Shown piece by piece: positions 10,843 through 22,499 of a stretch of 64,000 bases of DNA. Made by a program: the position numbers and the translations under genes. Within the stretch, counting starts at the first letter, position 1, and the number at the start of each line of letters is the position of its first letter. Location of the stretch: positions 8,618,001 through 8,682,000 of the forward strand of contig NC_065904.1 of assembly GCF_905147045.1 (NCBI RefSeq), written 5' to 3'. The notes under the pieces were generated by a model. The model ran no database searches, was not told the origin of the DNA, and saw nothing but the letters and a program-made list of their open reading frames with translations. This stretch comes from Nymphalis io. Lineage: Eukaryota > Arthropoda > Insecta > Lepidoptera > Nymphalidae.

Positions 10843-13800
10843 TCCTGCAATCCTGGTTCTTACACTCTTCATAAGTTTAGTTTCCTTAAAAAAATCACAT
10901 ATATAAATGGTCTGTCTATAATATCAAAATAAACTAGACAGTTTTCTTTTGTGTAATACACGCATTGCGGTAGAATTACACAACGCAATGGAATCCTCCT
11001 CCAAAATATTTCTTTGGTACGTATTACCAATCGATAACAAATAGACAACACGCTAATTTACGTAATCGGATAATGTACACAATAATATATAACCAAGTTA
11101 TTAAGAATAATACACTGACATTTAAAATCGTTCTAAAAATAATAATAATAAAAGGCTTTGTTTTATAACATGTATTGTATTTAAACATAAATATTTACCA
11201 AAAATACTCTTTCTTCAAACTTTCATCATTATGGAGACCGACTTGTATTGACTTTATTTTACTTCGTTCTTGTTATTTTAAAAAGAAAACTAAACTTACG
11301 AAGAGGGTAAGTACCAGGATTGCAGGAATATTAAAAAGTGGGCAGATGGAGCTTCCGAACTCAGGAAATTGTTGAGCGCGCCTCACTTTTATTATTTAGG
11401 GGTGGATTTAGCTTGTAAATGGTTAATATGGGCGACCGCTCACGGAAAAGTTAAATTAGACGTCCGGCCTTTTTGTTTGCGTGTGTCCGCTTCGATTTTG
11501 TACGCTTGTCACTAATGGACATAGCCTCTACGGACGACAGCTATTATTGTATCATTATCCTTGAGCATTTAATTAACTAAATAAAATGTACCATATTTAT
11601 CATACATTTAAAATTACTTGATTACATTTTAATTTTTAAGCAAAAATTTTAAATTATAACTTAATAAAAATCATATTAATCAAATTGTATAACAATTAAT
11701 AAATAGCCAAATAAAAATTTACTTATAAATAACACAACAACGTACATAATTATAATAATCTACATTTGTTTAAATAAATAAGTTAAACAATAAGATTTTT
11801 ATTATTTTTATTAAATTATAAATTAGTCATTTATTCACACAAAGCGCTATCTACTAACTAATGTATCCTGATTGAGATCGCTGTGGCCATACCAGGAGAG
11901 CAGAGCGCTGAAATAGGTTCATTTAGGTTGCTAATTACCCCGGGCCGTAATCAACTGACTAATGGTTGTCAAGCTCTCAGTCGTGCAAGCACGTTTTTCC
12001 ACTTCGTCTTTTCTTTAATATCCGTGTAATCGTTGAATAATATAGATTCATTTTAATTTATTAATTTTAAAGAATATAATTTTAATATTTTTAGTTTTAT
12101 ATTATTTTAATTCCATATTCTCCGAAATAAATAAACAGATGGATAAATACGACGAAATTAAGATGAAAGATATTACTTATTTTATTTATACAATTTAAAA
12201 ACTGCAGATTGCTTTAAGCAAATGAAATTTTATTTATAACAAACCAATAATCGTACGTAAAGTTTCTTTTTCTCAGGATTGAACGAAATATTCTCACGAA
12301 TCGATGTTGGTTGGACCGAACAAATTTAAGATAAGTTTATTCACCGTTGTTTCTCCTGTGGGCGGCGGCTCTAATCAGACCTGACCGCAGCCATTGTTCT
12401 CACACCCATACAAACAACGCTCCGAGCATTCGTTTACACCCATTCAACGCAAAGCAAACTTTGTGCTCTTAAAAGCTTGTCGACGGAGTTAATTAAAATT
12501 ACCGTCCGGACCCACTTTACGCCGCTGATATAAAGTCATATGACAACAAAAACGACTCTTTTACCTTTTTTACTTTTAAAGTTATTCAAATTTATAGTTC
12601 GAAATTTAAACAATTTTCATAACGCTATTGCATTCTATGCGGCATACGCATTAAACTAATTGGTAGTTTATTATGATTGGTTCATTGGCCCTAATATTAC
12701 ATAAAGGAAAAATCAAGTACGAAGCTTAATTATTTTTACATTCATATTTTATTTTCCCAAATTACCAACTCATTTCACCCGATCGAATAAGCTTTGCCAT
12801 AATTATTATGGCATAGTTTGTGTAGTAATCATAGAAAAACGAGAAAAAAAAACTAGGTTTTTTCCATATATTTACATAGATGAAAATAAATCTATTTAAA
12901 ATATTCTTTATATAGGCACAGGCTCGGCCTAGTTCATGCCATGTAGTCATTGAATAAGTATGTAATTGTATGGTATACATAAGTTAAGGGCACTAAATGT
13001 GTACATTATTGTTTGTTAAATATAAAAAAAATTAACATAAGTAGACACTTAAAATCATCGTGTTAGTTATGTTGACTGCCTCAATGGTCTAGTGGCATTA
13101 TGTGAGGCCGCAGACCCGGAGGTTCGGGGTTCAATTCCCAGGTCGGGCCAATAAAAAGTTATTGGGTTTTTCTGTCAGAAAATGTCTGGAGGACATTATT
13201 ATTATTTAAATTTAATGTAAAGCTATCACCGTTACTCTTTTCCAAAGATTTACATACATACGTATGTTAATTCACCACAATAATGAGGATTTTTTTTCAA
13301 ACTAGAAATAAAATGTTTTTTAGACCAATCAAAACTAATACGTACGTATTAGTTTTGAGTAATACGAGTGAAACAGTTTCAGGTAAAATATGAAAGCAGT
13401 TCCATGAAACGTAAGTCTTCAGTATTTAATTTCCCTAAGCCCCTCTGGTATTAACCCAAAATAAATAAGCTGGAAGGGCGTGAATTTCCCCTCCGTCCGA
13501 GTGGATAAATTTGGAAGTGCCGGGCAGATGTTGATTTATTGTCGAGTTTTATAATAATTATACGTAACGGGGGGAGATGTATTGTGTTTCTAATAGCAAA
13601 ATATACAATAAGTAGAACAGATTTAATTGATTATAATAATTCACGCCAAAGTGGTCTCTATTGTATTCGCAGACGTATCAAAATTGTACACCCGCGTAAG
13701 ATATATTAACAATGTGTTTTTTCTAATGACGGACGGTTGTGTATCATGGATAGATGAGCGGGATGAGAAATACGACTCATCGAATAATAGATGAATGTAA

Positions 13801-16696
13801 TATAACCCATATTATCGTTTGATATTGTATTATAAACATACTATTTACATATATATTTTTTTCTAATTATTTACTTAACTAACGGTAAAATTTTAAAATC
13901 TCTCATACCAAGTATTCGTGTATATGTTTGTTACTTTTCTATCTAGGCTGCGTAATGTCTAAAATTTTACAACATATAGACTAAATCCGTTTTGAAATTA
14001 TAAACTAAAAAATATTATAATCGCTGCTTCACCTATGTAGTTTTAGCGTGATTTCGGAAGAAAACAATGAAGCTTTATAATAATATTAGGATAATCAAAA
14101 AACGCATCTAAACTTCTATCATAAATGCGACATTGATTTCTATTACGCTTTCACAGCTAAAACACTGAACCGATTTTGATGAAATTTTGATATGCGATCA
14201 AATCGTTTTGCTAAATTATAGTGTTTGTATTGTGAAACGTATTTATTTTTATATCATTATTTAAAAAAATTAGATTATAACATTCATTAAATTGTAGTAT
14301 TTATTTTATCGCTTTGCTTTGCACCAGTGTAGGAATGTTAAAACATTATGTATTTTATTTATTATATAAAATGTATAATAAATAAAATGCTTTTTCAATC
14401 ATTATTTGATGTAGTGTTACATGAAACACAAGACTAAAAAGCCGTAAGTCATGAAGGAATACTAATGACGGACCGGTCGGCGTGGTTGGTAGATACTTGC
14501 CTTTCACGCCGAAGGTTGTGGGTTCGATTCCCACCCAGGACAGACATTTGTGTGCATGAACATGTCTGTTCGTCCTGAGTCTGAGTGTAATTATCTATAT
14601 AAGTATGTATTTACAAAAGAAAAGTAGTATATGTAGTATATCAGTTGTCTGGTTTCCATAGCACAAGCTTTGTACAAGCTTAATTTGGGATCAGATGGCC
14701 GTGTATGAAAAATGTCCCAGGATATTATTATTATTATTATAACACTAATAAAAATATACGTAATGTTTCTACTTTGTATTTTAACACATACCATTGTGTA
14801 TAAATATTTTTTACAGAATAGGAAGGTGGACGAGCATATGGGCCACCTGATGTAAAGTGGTCATCAACGCCCATAGACATTGTAAGAAATGTTAACCATC
14901 GATTACATAGCCAAGGCGCCGCCAACCTTGGGAACTAAGATATTATGTCCCTTGTGCCTGTAATTACACTGGCTCACTCACCCTACAAACCGGAACACAA
15001 CAATACCAAGTACTGCTGTTTTGCGGTAGAATATCTGATGAGTGGGTGGTACCTACCCAGACGAGCTTGCACAAAGCACGAGTGCATGTTATGTGCTAGT
15101 TTAAATTTTCTCACATACCTTGGGGACGCCTATGCCCAGAGGCTGATTGGATAATAGTGACATTATTTTTAATTATACCAAAGATCAGCTGTGTGCGAAA
15201 TATACACGATTTTTTTAAAATGTCGGCTAAAATTTATTCTTTACGTTATAATTATAAAGTGTTAATATTGAAAACTTAATTTAAAAAGAAACGAATTTTC
15301 GAATACGATAAAAAATCCGTAGCAAAATGATAGTGAAAATCATTAAACAAGAGATTTAAAAAGTAAATTTTGCAGAAACTTTAAAAACCTTCTACAATTT
15401 AAGCCTTACTTAGAACTTATTTCTTTCAATTACGCTGATAGTATCGTACCCGGTTAGCTCTGTAATTACACGGGGCCCTGACGCCACTGTTTTACACCGT
15501 GGTGTACATTACATGACGGAATGGCGCTACAAAAACCATGATCTGATATAACGACTTCAAATAAACTGTTTACTTATGTAATATTTCCAATTTCGATTTA
15601 TATCTAAATATTTTGTAAAAAGATATAAATACGTTAGTTTTTTTATATCGTCTATTATATTCTTTTTAAACATTCTGTGACTTATTATTATTTTATGAAA
15701 TTAGTTTAGTTTGATCTTTAAGCGTAATATTATTAAATAACTATTTAAACCTAACAATTCTTTCGGCTAATATTTAATTTATATTCATTGCATATTTGAA
15801 TAACAGATTTTTTTATAAATTATAGAGTGCAATAAGACAGACACACGTTATTTGTGTTTAAAAACCTAGTTTAGCATGATTAACCTATCAGTATATATAT
15901 ACTTTGTTATGTACTTATTAAGTCTGGACGTTATGATGTCGATATGAATGAAATGAAACAAATATAAATGTTTGTAGCAAACATAACTTTTTCTTAATGG
16001 TACTACTTTTTTATTTGAAATCAACGCGCTTCACTTATTCTTTAAATAATTAAATTGTCACTATGTTTATAGTGACATAGGAACTCAACATTAACAACCT
16101 ACTTTGTAATTGCCGTATTATTATTATTTCATACAGAATTTAAACGACAACAATATAATAAATTAGGTATATCATCTGGTAACGAAAAGCGTGCTTTTGT
16201 TGATCGAAAAGTAAGTAAGTTTGGATCGAATAATCATGTTTTTTTGAATGAATTATTTAATTTACAACTCGACACTTACTTGATCTTATACTAAAACGTC
16301 TTTTTAATTGCATTATTCATTTTATTCAAACCGAAGTACGGTTAGATAATTTACATTTTTTAATATTATTGTTAATATAAAAAAATTGATATTCATTTAA
16401 TTTTTAATTTTCTGGTTTTGAAAATAAACAAGAATTTTGTTGAATGAAGTAAGTAAGGAAGGGGTATGCGTGGATCGCTAAGCGGGCACAAGTACCAGGC
16501 GTGCATAAGCGTGCTGGAGGTGTGAAGTGAGGCGCTACGGTGCGTTGGGTTCGTGCGCTAGTAACAACTCACCACCTTCCGTTTCGTGCCACACGATGCC
16601 CTCCAGCGTGACCGAGGTACCAGGCTCGCAGGGCCCCAGGCAGTCCGGCTCAGTGATAGTTCCCACCGATGTACCGACGCATACTTCTGCAGTCTC
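4631..16696 (-). CDS. sbb: scribbler/brakeless (ZNF608/ZNF609 family), 3' eight coding exons
   Basis: Gene-level entry. Scribbler (brakeless) is a nuclear transcriptional co-regulator; in Drosophila it acts in photoreceptor axon targeting, wing patterning and larval behaviour. Eight exons (16573-16696, 8660-8747, 7764-8496, 7140-7349, 6343-6453, 5914-6236, 5266-5419, 4631-5158) join in phase to 2271 nt. The family's signature blocks appear in order: [18 protein letters not shown], then [20 protein letters not shown], then HDWAPPRFCDSPT, then one C2H2 zinc finger (C-x4-C-x12-H-x4-H), then long Pro/Ser/Lys-rich low-complexity sequence. All seven introns have GT and AG ends. The 16696 exon starts with a splice acceptor rather than an ATG, so at least one upstream exon exists. 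The acidic N-terminal block known from ZNF609 was not found in the window. Introns are short near the 3' end, then 7.8 kb, then over 47 kb. Confidence 0.93.
5266..5419 (-). CDS. sbb: sbb coding exon 7 of 8 in the window
   Basis: The acceptor is ATTACAG and the donor AAG|gtatgg. The exon contributes the last base of an Arg codon shared with the previous exon, then [13 protein letters not shown], a Gly/Pro-rich linker and a Lys/Asp/Glu-rich end ([14 protein letters not shown]). At 154 nt it restores phase 0 for the last exon. The charged linker suggests a disordered nuclear-protein segment. Confidence 0.9.
5556..5836 (+). repeat. tRNA-derived SINE (Metulj-like), copy in sbb intron
   Basis: The head carries RNA polymerase III box-like sequences (TAGTGGTTAGAACGCG and GGGTTCAAACCCGGG) and is followed by the typical body ending in CCCAGCAGTGGGACATTAAC. 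It is flanked by a perfect 10-bp target-site duplication, AGCTTTTACA, at 5546-5555 and 5837-5846, so insertion was recent. It resembles the Metulj SINEs of nymphalid butterflies; the name is from memory. It lies in the 494-bp sbb intron 5420-5913, antisense to the gene. Confidence 0.85.
5914..6236 (-). CDS. sbb: sbb coding exon 6 of 8 in the window
   Basis: The acceptor TTTTCTAG precedes [19 protein letters not shown], and the exon ends REEELR plus two bases of an Arg codon before donor gttggt. The 323 nt encode 107 residues and two bases. The middle is Ser/Lys/Asp-rich ([20 protein letters not shown]). It is followed by [20 protein letters not shown], a more ordered, possibly helical piece that may be a conserved interaction motif. 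Confidence 0.92.
6343..6453 (-). CDS. sbb: sbb coding exon 5 of 8 in the window
   Basis: The acceptor AATACAG precedes [20 protein letters not shown], and the exon ends DPKTDLK before donor gtatta. It is 111 nt, 37 codons, phase 0 at both ends, so it could be skipped without breaking the frame. Confidence 0.9.
6528..6825 (+). repeat. SINE-like dispersed repeat, family B, copy 1
   Basis: This is the most complete copy of a repeat seen at least four times in the window. Landmarks are GAGCTTTGTGCAAGCTCGTC, CCACCCACTCATCAGATATT, GCAAAACAGCAGTACTTGG and GACCACTTACCATCAGGTGG, with a tail TATTCTATAAAAAAAAA. The A-rich 3' end and dispersed copies in both orientations indicate retroposition. No clear target-site duplication was found. 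It lies in sbb intron 6454-7139. Confidence 0.8.
7140..7349 (-). CDS. sbb: sbb coding exon 4 of 8 in the window
   Basis: The acceptor TTTCAG precedes [20 protein letters not shown], and the exon ends PVYHQ before donor gtaaaa. It is 210 nt, 70 codons, phase 0 at both ends. It includes the basic stretch [12 protein letters not shown], a plausible nuclear-localisation signal with proline-directed phosphorylation sites, and an acidic DISDD segment. Confidence 0.92.
7764..8496 (-). CDS. sbb: sbb coding exon 3 of 8: C2H2 zinc-finger exon
   Basis: The largest exon here (733 nt). The acceptor TTGCAG is followed by the last base of an Arg codon and [20 protein letters not shown], the family motif after WAPPR. 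A basic GRAKRGRG stretch follows. Then comes [20 protein letters not shown], the single ZNF608/609-type zinc finger (C-x4-C-x12-H-x4-H), placed roughly mid-exon. The rest is Pro/Ser/Glu-rich with repeated KSPEK-like units ([18 protein letters not shown]). It ends TQLTQFK before donor gtacga. In a C-terminally truncated isoform the finger would still be kept. Confidence 0.95.
8660..8747 (-). CDS. sbb: sbb coding exon 2 of 8: conserved VLVVNVTW block
   Basis: 88 nt between acceptor TTTTTACAG and donor AAG|gttagt, coding for [20 protein letters not shown] followed by TRHDWAPPR, near identical to vertebrate ZNF608/609. It enters on the last two bases of a Gly codon and leaves after two bases of an Arg codon, matching both neighbours. 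This exon fixes the gene identification. Confidence 0.96.
9835..10110 (-). repeat. Metulj-like SINE, degenerate copy
   Basis: Reverse-orientation relative of the copies at 5556 and 22105. ATGTCCCACTGCTGAGC at the left is the complement of the family's 3' end, and the tRNA-like head is at about 10030-10110. It has diverged considerably, so it is old. Confidence 0.7.
10807..10837. repeat. AT dinucleotide microsatellite
   Basis: Thirty-one uninterrupted bases of alternating A and T within the sbb intron, likely polymorphic. Confidence 0.95.
13078..13200 (+). repeat. tRNA-derived SINE head fragment
   Basis: It contains CAATGGTCTAGTGGCATTA, then GGTTCGGGGTTCAATTCCC and CAGGTCGGGCCAATAAAAAG, a lepidopteran tRNA-like SINE head with A- and B-box-like motifs. 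The body is truncated shortly after CTGTCAGAAAATG. A genuine tRNA gene is unlikely because the fold is poor and SINE sequence follows directly. Confidence 0.65.
13331..13356. repeat. 26-bp perfect palindrome
   Basis: Thirteen bases, AAAACTAATACGT, followed directly by their exact complement with no spacer. It lies in the 7.8-kb sbb intron. Confidence 0.95.
14352..14388. repeat. AT-rich inverted repeat, 15-bp arms
   Basis: Arm ATTTTATTTATTATA at 14352-14366 and its exact complement at 14374-14388, with a 7-base loop. The low complexity makes chance likely. Confidence 0.8.
14462..14740 (+). repeat. tRNA-derived SINE with ATT-repeat tail
   Basis: The head GGTCGGCGTGGTTGGTAGAT and B-box-like GGGTTCGATTCCC are followed by a body with CATGAACATGTCTGTTCGTC. 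It ends in a short ATT microsatellite at about 14724-14739. It is a distinct family from the Metulj-like and family B repeats. Confidence 0.75.
14808..15085 (-). repeat. SINE-like family B, copy 2 (reverse)
   Basis: Reverse complement of the family B landmarks: the GGTGGACGAGC end at left, ATCTGATGAGTGGGTGG and GACGAGCTTGCACAAAGC at right. Close to copy 1 in sequence. Confidence 0.8.
16573..16696 (-). CDS. sbb: sbb coding exon 1 of 8 in the window
   Basis: 124 nt, from acceptor GTTCCGTAG to donor G|gtgagt. It encodes [20 protein letters not shown], then [21 protein letters not shown] plus one base, the block immediately before VLVVNVTW in ZNF608/609 proteins. It begins in phase 0 without its own ATG, so an upstream exon supplies the start. 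The GC content stands out from the AT-rich intron on both sides. Confidence 0.95.
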
Positions 16697-19594
16697 CTAC
16701 GGAACAAATTATTATTTTTAAGAAAATGGAAAACGTGTAAAATTATATTCGAATAGGCGAGGTAATCAGACCTATAACGCGACTGTCAAGAACATGTATT
16801 ATATCCAAAATTATATTATATGAGAGATTGAACGAAAAAGAGATTCTAAAACCCTAATTATTGTTGAATAACTAAATGATTATTTAATTAATGGTATTAT
16901 AAAAATATAAATTTCAACTATACTAGACACAGAAAAACATATGGAAACAAAAACAAGCTATTTTAATTGAAATCCTCCTCTTTTCTTTTTTCTTCTTTCT
17001 TGGTCAATAGAAACGAAAATCGCCCGCGGTACTTACTAGGATTGCATAAATGCAAAGAGCGTTTACGGTGTGGAACATAATAAAATGAAGCCATTTACAT
17101 TCAGCGGCCGATATGCGAATAACACAGAGATATCGCTTCGTCTCTCTCACGCACACGGTTAATGGCATCGCAAATTATGGACTCGAGCATCCCCACAGTG
17201 AATCCGTAGAGATGTCGACTCGCAAATGTACTATCGGAAAAATAACAAAATTTTATGTGAATTGCGAGAACTTATAATCTTTTCACGTTTCGGTAACAAC
17301 TGATATTGGGAAAAGGATAAGCAATGTTTTTATATACCTTATATAAAGTTCGCATACGAAATGTTTACTTAAACACATTTTATCTATAATATGTGTACTA
17401 CACGTTGTGTGATAAAATTTGGCAACAGCATAATAATTTAATATTTGTAACATGACGTAACTGTATCACATTCGACTCTGGATTGATTGAAACATTGGCA
17501 AAAAAAACAAGTGATTGTGTCATGTATGGTTTTTAATTATTGATTAAATAAAATTAATGTATATACATGTTAATAATTAACTTAATTATTTATGCAAATA
17601 AAATTATTACTGATAACAGAACAGTTTGTTAAAATTACGAACACTGAGAACTTATTTACAGTTGCAGTTAATATATTAGACTATTAGACGTTATAATTTA
17701 ATCAAGTAATGTACAATAAGTTACACAAATAAAGAGCAGTTGGCTGTCATTTTGGCAATTATTGAACAACAACGCGAGCGTCTAGACTGCACGAGTAAAT
17801 GATATCTCCCTATGCGACCAGCAGCTGAATTCAACTAAACTTGCAAACGTTTCGAATAAAGCTTCATAAAAACATACTCACTGCCCAACACTCAGCACAT
17901 TAGCCGCAAATAATGTCTATTTTAACAGCTGGATATCCAAACTTTGACTATGCTGTACAATGTTAACCGGACTGAAACATTAATAATTGCGTAACGGCTC
18001 GTAAAGCGACCTCATAACATCATATAATATACCCTCTATTTGCTTCATGGGTATCGTATCGTCGGAATGTAATCGCATGTCTAAGCATCTTAAGCGATAA
18101 CAGCAAATAGACGATTATCTCATACCCACGCGTCGAATATAAATAGCGTAAGCGTTGCATTGTTAGACGAAGACAAATGTGCGATCGTCTTACGCCCACT
18201 CGGTGTCCGTTACGAGACAATACTCTGTTTATTTGTACAGTTAAACCGCATATTAATATTTCGACACGCCATGTCGCCATTAAGTCCTTTATGAGCGCCT
18301 CGCCGTTACAAGTCGAGGGGAGGCATTGTACGCTAGACGGCACAACTAGAGGGGTCGCACGGTTATGAACGTCAATGCTAGCTTGGAGTCGACTGTAAAC
18401 AAGGGTTGCCAGCTGCCGCTTTATCTCGCCAAACGAACTTTACGAAGGGAACTCGAAAAAAAATTCAATTCACATTAACATTTCAATATAAGTCGAGCGT
18501 GCGCTAGCGTATCGGACGCAAATAAGAGATGCCGTCGTGGCGGTGTCGGAAGACAATACATAGTAAATCAATTCAGACGACGGGAACAAAGGAGCATGCC
18601 GGGGCGGAATGTAATGAGCGAGCAGACTTCGATTAAGACACCGAAGGGAGTCGTTTGAAGATCTCTTTGTGAAGTGCGTCGCAGGAACTAATTTGTAGTC
18701 TCTATCGTCACACCGCAAAAGGAGAGCGCAGTAACCGACACCTACATGCTTACTGACTCGAAACAATGGCTCCTCCGTAGACCTGAGTCACGCAGTGTCA
18801 CTAAAATGCGAGTCCGACTTACGCGTTGCCGTGAACGACGACAAATTTCTCCAAGATTGCAATACACATTTGGCAGCCGTCGCTTCTGAATAGCACTGTC
18901 TAACAACAAATGAATTGAAGAACGTTAAGCATTTTTCATTGCAATAACTTAACGGAATAGCACGATTAAGACTAAGACGTTTAGGGGCGATCTGGCATGC
19001 CATGTGTAATAAATACCGGAGTGGAGTCTGCAACATCTTGTTTATACGATTCATATACAAATTTAGTCATGAAATGCGTAGCGTAGACAATATTTCTTAT
19101 TGCTTACAAATGAAATAAACATACCTTTGAAGTCTTATATTTCTTTTTTATTTACTTACAAGACTCACGTATTTAGATGTATTTCTATAATTGTATATAT
19201 TATTCAAATACACTTAAGATTTACATAATTCGTCAAACATACTCTTATATATTATTATGTAAATATGTACATGTTAAAAGTTTTATCTTATAATGTTCGT
19301 ACAAAAAGTTCGTACATTCAAAAATGTAATTACAGAGCGAACGCTGTATCACATTGAACCTCGACAAAAAAATTAAATCAACATGTAAATGAACAAGATA
19401 AGGAATTAATTGAAAGAAAGCTTTCCGTAATTGGACTGAATGCTATTTTTCCCGTTTCATGTATAAGTCCCGGGAGCCATGATTTCTTTGCAATTATCTT
19501 TTAGATAAGCAAATTATAAACTTTCATATTTTTTAATAAAAAAAATGATTCGAAGCAAAATAATATCGTATTAATAGAATAAAGTTTTTGTTGA
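16697..19594. other. Noncoding, with a GC-richer island at about 18000-18800
   Basis: No gene was recognised. Between about 18000 and 18800 the sequence is clearly less AT-rich than its surroundings and holds several short open frames on both strands. None has splice signals, homology or codon bias that I trust. Possible regulatory DNA. Confidence 0.4.
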
Positions 19595-19990
19595 CTAATA
19601 TTATAAAGGCGAATGTGAGTTTGTTTGTTAGGTTGATTAATCTTATCTACTCATCTTGAAATTTTGAAAAATTTTACATGTACACGTTGTCAGCGATACA
19701 GAAAAGGACATAGGGTACGTGCTTCTACAAACACCCTACAACCCCAACACGCGCGTGAAGTCATAGACGGAACTAGTATTATGTATTTTTTATTATTTAA
19801 AATTTCAAATCTCTGTGAATATACGGGATGTATCGTATCTATAGTGTATCTTTCAAATATTTTTATTGACTTGTAATTTCATGTGCTTGCATGTTTTTTT
19901 TATTTCCAGACAGCATCATAGCCATCACATTTGAAGTTTCGTCACTCCATCGTGTTTTTGCACGTTGGATAGCTTAACAAATTCTATGTA
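19595..19990 (+). repeat. Degenerate interspersed repeat fragment
   Basis: The segment around TATAAAGGCGAATGTGAGTT and GGACATAGGGTACGTGCTTC resembles a widespread butterfly repeat class of uncertain origin. Boundaries and class are uncertain. Confidence 0.4.
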
Positions 19991-20404
19991 TCTAGCTTGA
20001 GCTTAATATGGTTTATTATTATTTTTATTTATTGTGCCTCTTTATTCACGTATGCCTTTTTTAATCAATATTTTATTTTATCCCTATCTTATATCTGTAA
20101 TATGAGGTGGTGATTCTAGTTTTTAGTAAATTAATAAGTCGCCGATATGATAATACAAATGATATGATATGATGACGAGTGATACTTCATAATATATATA
20201 ATATGATGACGTGAACTAAATATTTCTAGTCCTTGATATTAAGTACCGCGATAATGAGTCCCCATATATGCCTATAGTACCTCCTTGAGGTTAATTATTT
20301 CCTAGTACAAAGTATTTAATATATACTAAATGTATTTAATATAAATGTTTAGTGGATAAGGTAACTAACGAAGGTAAAAAATCACCCAGTTTTTTTATTT
20401 GTTT

Positions 20405-20515
20405 TTATGATTTGTCTCGTAAGGAAACCACAAGTCGATATTGAAGCATAGTTATGGAATAAGCTCCAAACTATCTTCTTCAGATAAGATTGCCCAGCGG
20501 TAGGACATTTATGTG
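20405..20515 (+). repeat. Metulj-like SINE, 3' remnant
   Basis: Carries ATGGAATAAGCTCCAAAC and GCCCAGCGGTAGGACATTTA, matching the 3' half of the copies at 5556 and 22105; the 5' half is missing or unrecognisable. Confidence 0.6.
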
Positions 20516-21309
20516 CTACTAAATAACTTTCAATTCAAAAAGTTTGCAGTGTAACGTAGTTTTAATTCGTAACAAATGTATTTTTTTTAAACCTCCCTCT
20601 CATTTCACGAATACTAATATTTTGCTTTCATGTTATAAAAATAGTAGCAATAAAAACTAAACTTCACGGTTGGAGTGATACTCGGATCAGATAGACAGGC
20701 AGATATAAAAACGTACATACAATCATAAGGTATTGCCAAGCTAAAATGAACTCTATAAACGTAAAACTAGCCACATTTAGACAATAATATTTTATATTAA
20801 AATGTTTAATATATATTTATAAAAATAAAAATACACAATATTTAAAGACATTCTATTGTAAACGTTTTTAATAATACGTACATAACATGCTTTCAATTTC
20901 TAAGCGAGTGCTTGTTGTATGAAATAATTAATTCAAGTATATAAAATGTATATAACGCTAATTAATCACAAACATTCAGTTATCGTATAATTTTAACGAG
21001 TTGAAAAAGGCATAATAACATTGAAAACAATCGCACCCTCGTCGGGGACTCGGCAATATTAATTAAAAATAAATCCTTACTCCATCGACTGATGCTCTGG
21101 TAATTTAAAACAACTATAGCGGAACATTCCATTTTATAATTAATCCCATCATCATGTTTTAAAACTGCAATATTTATTTTTCAACGTTCGTTAATTCTAT
21201 ATTTTAAAATAAATTGTATCGCTTGTACTTGTTTTACTATGATATTCGATTTTTTTTTACATATGTACGGCATTGTACAGCAGATCTAATTAGATCCATT
21301 CTCCCTCTG

Positions 21310-21675
21310 TTATAGTAATGTCCTCCAGACTGATTTCGATGACACGACGGCCAATATCAAGAGAGATTCGACAACTGTGCAGGACATATTATAGTGCACA
21401 AGTGTGCGACACACAGGTGCACTCTCTATTCCCTGACTCTTATAATTCGACGGGACGGCAATCTGAAACGACCGGAAAGAGTTCAGACGCAGGACCAATG
21501 GCTTTACGTGCTTTCCGAGGCACGGAAGTGTAAACACTTCCAACTTCCAGACTCCGGGATTAAGAATGTTCAACAGAAAAAAATATTAAATTTTGTATTG
21601 CTCCGACCTGGGATTTGAACCCAGGATGTCTGTGGTCTTACATGTAACTACTAGACCAACGAAGCAATTGTTAAT
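21310..21675 (-). repeat. tRNA-derived SINE (reverse orientation)
   Basis: The right end reads, in reverse, as a tRNA-like head with B-box CCTGGGTTCAAATCCCAGG at about 21606-21624. The body to the left carries the family phrase CAGGACATATTATAGTGCAC and AAAGAGTTCAGACGCAGGAC. Open frames across it are not host genes. Confidence 0.75.
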
Positions 21676-22104
21676 GTTTTTTATAGATTTATAAGTTTGA
21701 ATACATTTATTCTCAATAAGACATATTATACTCACTTACTTAAGAACAGAGGTTACACAATGTGTACAATTAAAGTTAGATAGTTAGGAAGTGTTAATAA
21801 TTTTAATAGGTGGGTATTTTTTAAGTTAATTTTAAACATAACCTGACGAAATTTTCACAGTTAAAAATTTAATTACAAATAGTACGAAAAAAAATAAAAT
21901 AAAAACAAAACATGAAAATAAAATAACAAATATATTAAATAATAATAATAATAAGTTTCCGCGGATTGTTCATGTATATACATATGTATAACCTTACATT
22001 AGGAATTAAAAAAAAAACAGTTTTACTCACCTAACTCATTCTATTGTCAAAAGGTGTTCATAATATAATTAGCTAGTTTTATTTTGAATGAGGTAAGTGA
22101 GTTT

Positions 22105-22354
22105 TGAGCCGAGATGGGCCAGTGGTAAGAACGCGTGAATCTTAACCGATGATCGTGGTTTCAAACACCACTGAATTTTCAATGAATTTGTGATTATAAT
22201 TCATCTCGTGCCAGCATGTGTCTAATTTCACTGAAATTCTGCCACATGTGTATTCCACTAACCCGCATTGGAGCAGCGTGGTGGTATAAGCTCCAAACCT
22301 TCTCCTCAAAAAGGGGCCTTTAGCCCAGCAGTGGGGCATGCACAGGCTGTTACG
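22105..22354 (+). repeat. Metulj-like SINE, copy with target-site duplication
   Basis: Shares AACGCGTGAATCTTAACCGA, GCCACATGTGTATT and GGAGCAGCGTGGTGG with the 5556 copy. It is flanked by GTGAGTTT at 22097-22104 and 22355-22362, an 8-bp target-site duplication. Confidence 0.85.
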
Positions 22355-22499
22355 GTGAGTTTACATTGTTTATAAGTGAAGTTATCTTATTGTACAATTG
22401 TTGTGCACCTTCAAAAGTTATACTGTTTTTCCGTAATTAGTTTTTTATTATTATTACATTAGCCTTAAGTAATACAATAAAAATTAAAAACAGTTACAG

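Larger units (their letters stand above)
8748..16572 (-). other. sbb: 7.8-kb sbb intron
   Basis: Bounded by donor G|gtgagt at 16572 and an acceptor at 8748. It is mostly AT-rich unique sequence with the SINE copies, AT microsatellite and palindromes listed separately. No coding exon was recognised inside it. The GC-richer patches near 8860-9000 and 12340-12530 are unexplained and may be regulatory. Confidence 0.85.

Noticed and set aside
14945..15154. 69-codon frame, and a similar one at 32860-33180
   Set aside because: Both come from the same dispersed family B repeat, read in a frame that happens to be open.
21600..21670. tRNA gene on the - strand
   Set aside because: The stem has mismatches, the anticodon arm is not convincing, and SINE body sequence follows directly; it is a SINE head.
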